From an uncultured Pseudomonadota bacterium (GTDB lineage: Bacteria > Pseudomonadota > Gammaproteobacteria > Competibacterales > Competibacteraceae): a DNA stretch of 43,646 nt. The stretch covers positions 1 to 43,646 of the forward strand of contig CAIMUS010000244.1 of NCBI GenBank assembly GCA_903844665.1, given 5' to 3'. Each line of letters begins with the position of its first letter. Within the stretch, counting starts at the first letter, position 1. The position numbers and the translations under genes were made by a program. This document shows, one piece after another, positions 43,451-43,646 of the stretch. Under the pieces are notes generated by a model, which made no database searches, had not been told where the DNA came from, and was given only the letters and a program-made list of their open reading frames with translations.

Positions 43451-43646
43451 GTGGAAATCAAAATGTCTGGTCGAAAAAATTCGTGGCGGGAAACCGGAAA
43501 TTTTTGACCAAGCGACTGTGGGGCTGTGCGAATGAGCCACCCTACTTTCATCACGGTCTGTTCACGACACTTCGCCAGGCCGTATTAGCCCATTCTGGCG
43601 AGGCCCTTCAGGCACGCCAACGCTTTCAAGGCCTGTCGGAATATGA
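43451..43646 (+). other. End of window, possible start of a partial gene
   Basis: From about 43500 to the end, the plus strand stays open and reads PYFHHGLFTTLRQAVLAHSG, then EALQARQRFQGLSEY, which has coding-like composition but no start codon that I can justify. It may be part of a gene or IS lying beyond the window. The family is not recognised. Confidence 0.25.

Overview
The window looks like chromosomal DNA from a GC-rich gammaproteobacterium. It has Gram-negative envelope genes (OmpA-like lipoprotein, outer-membrane barrel, LysM and TPR proteins), a standard bioB/bioF pair, comF, a YqjE/ElaB-type pair and a two-subunit biotin-dependent acyl-CoA carboxylase. Many REP-like hairpins, MITE-like elements and gene remnants point to an environmental, repeat-rich genome. 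A Competibacter/Thiotrichales/Methylococcales-type host would fit, but that is inference; there is no rRNA or other marker.

Layout. 1-5.7 kb (minus strand): an exported lipoprotein, an SdsA-type alkylsulfatase, then DUF3611, DUF502 and DUF1269 membrane proteins and a CREST-superfamily ceramidase-like protein. 5.7-9.8 kb: an amide-nitrogen operon, glutaminase > MFS exporter > asparaginase, with a clear sigma70 promoter inside a palindrome; a decayed AbgT transporter tail lies just past its terminator. 9.8-10.1 kb: nested inverted repeats, including a MITE-like element with a probable 10-bp target duplication. 10.1-13.5 kb: a small exported protein, bioF, bioB and a small membrane protein. 13.5-14.4 kb: a scar joining an IS1182-type transposase fragment to a glycosyltransferase fragment.

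14.4-25.2 kb is the most interesting part. An AraC-family regulator is transcribed away from an OmpA-like lipoprotein gene. That gene is followed by a co-oriented set: LysM-arylsulfatase, DUF2092, a Gly/Tyr-rich repeat protein, a Tat-like small protein, an outer-membrane barrel and a LysM-DUF1254/DUF1214 protein. The sulfatase and DUF1254 proteins share nearly the same signal-peptide/LysM leader. A roughly 20-bp motif occurs twice in the AraC/OmpA divergent region and once, inverted, over the araC stop codon. I propose this as an envelope-localised system acting on a sulfated or amphipathic substrate, under AraC control.

25.2-28.1 kb: a BrnT/BrnA toxin-antitoxin pair with a palindromic operator candidate, a frameshifted barrel pseudogene, comF, a MITE-like repeat and a 2OG-Fe(II) oxygenase-like gene. 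28.1-31.7 kb: a stress/membrane block (GlsB/YeaQ, AI-2E family, YqjE-like, DUF883/ElaB) bracketed by inverted copies of a 24-bp sequence and by simple-repeat DNA, including 11 copies of a 9-mer. 31.7-39.2 kb: a surface-glycan neighbourhood (unknown LILGS-motif protein, GT2 in an AT-rich island, GT8-like enzyme, second 2OG oxygenase, large membrane-anchored TPR protein, small exported protein). 39.6-43.2 kb: carboxyltransferase and biotin carboxylase/BCCP subunits, ending at a strong terminator, then another MITE-like copy. BioB/BioF would supply part of the biotin pathway for this carboxylase.
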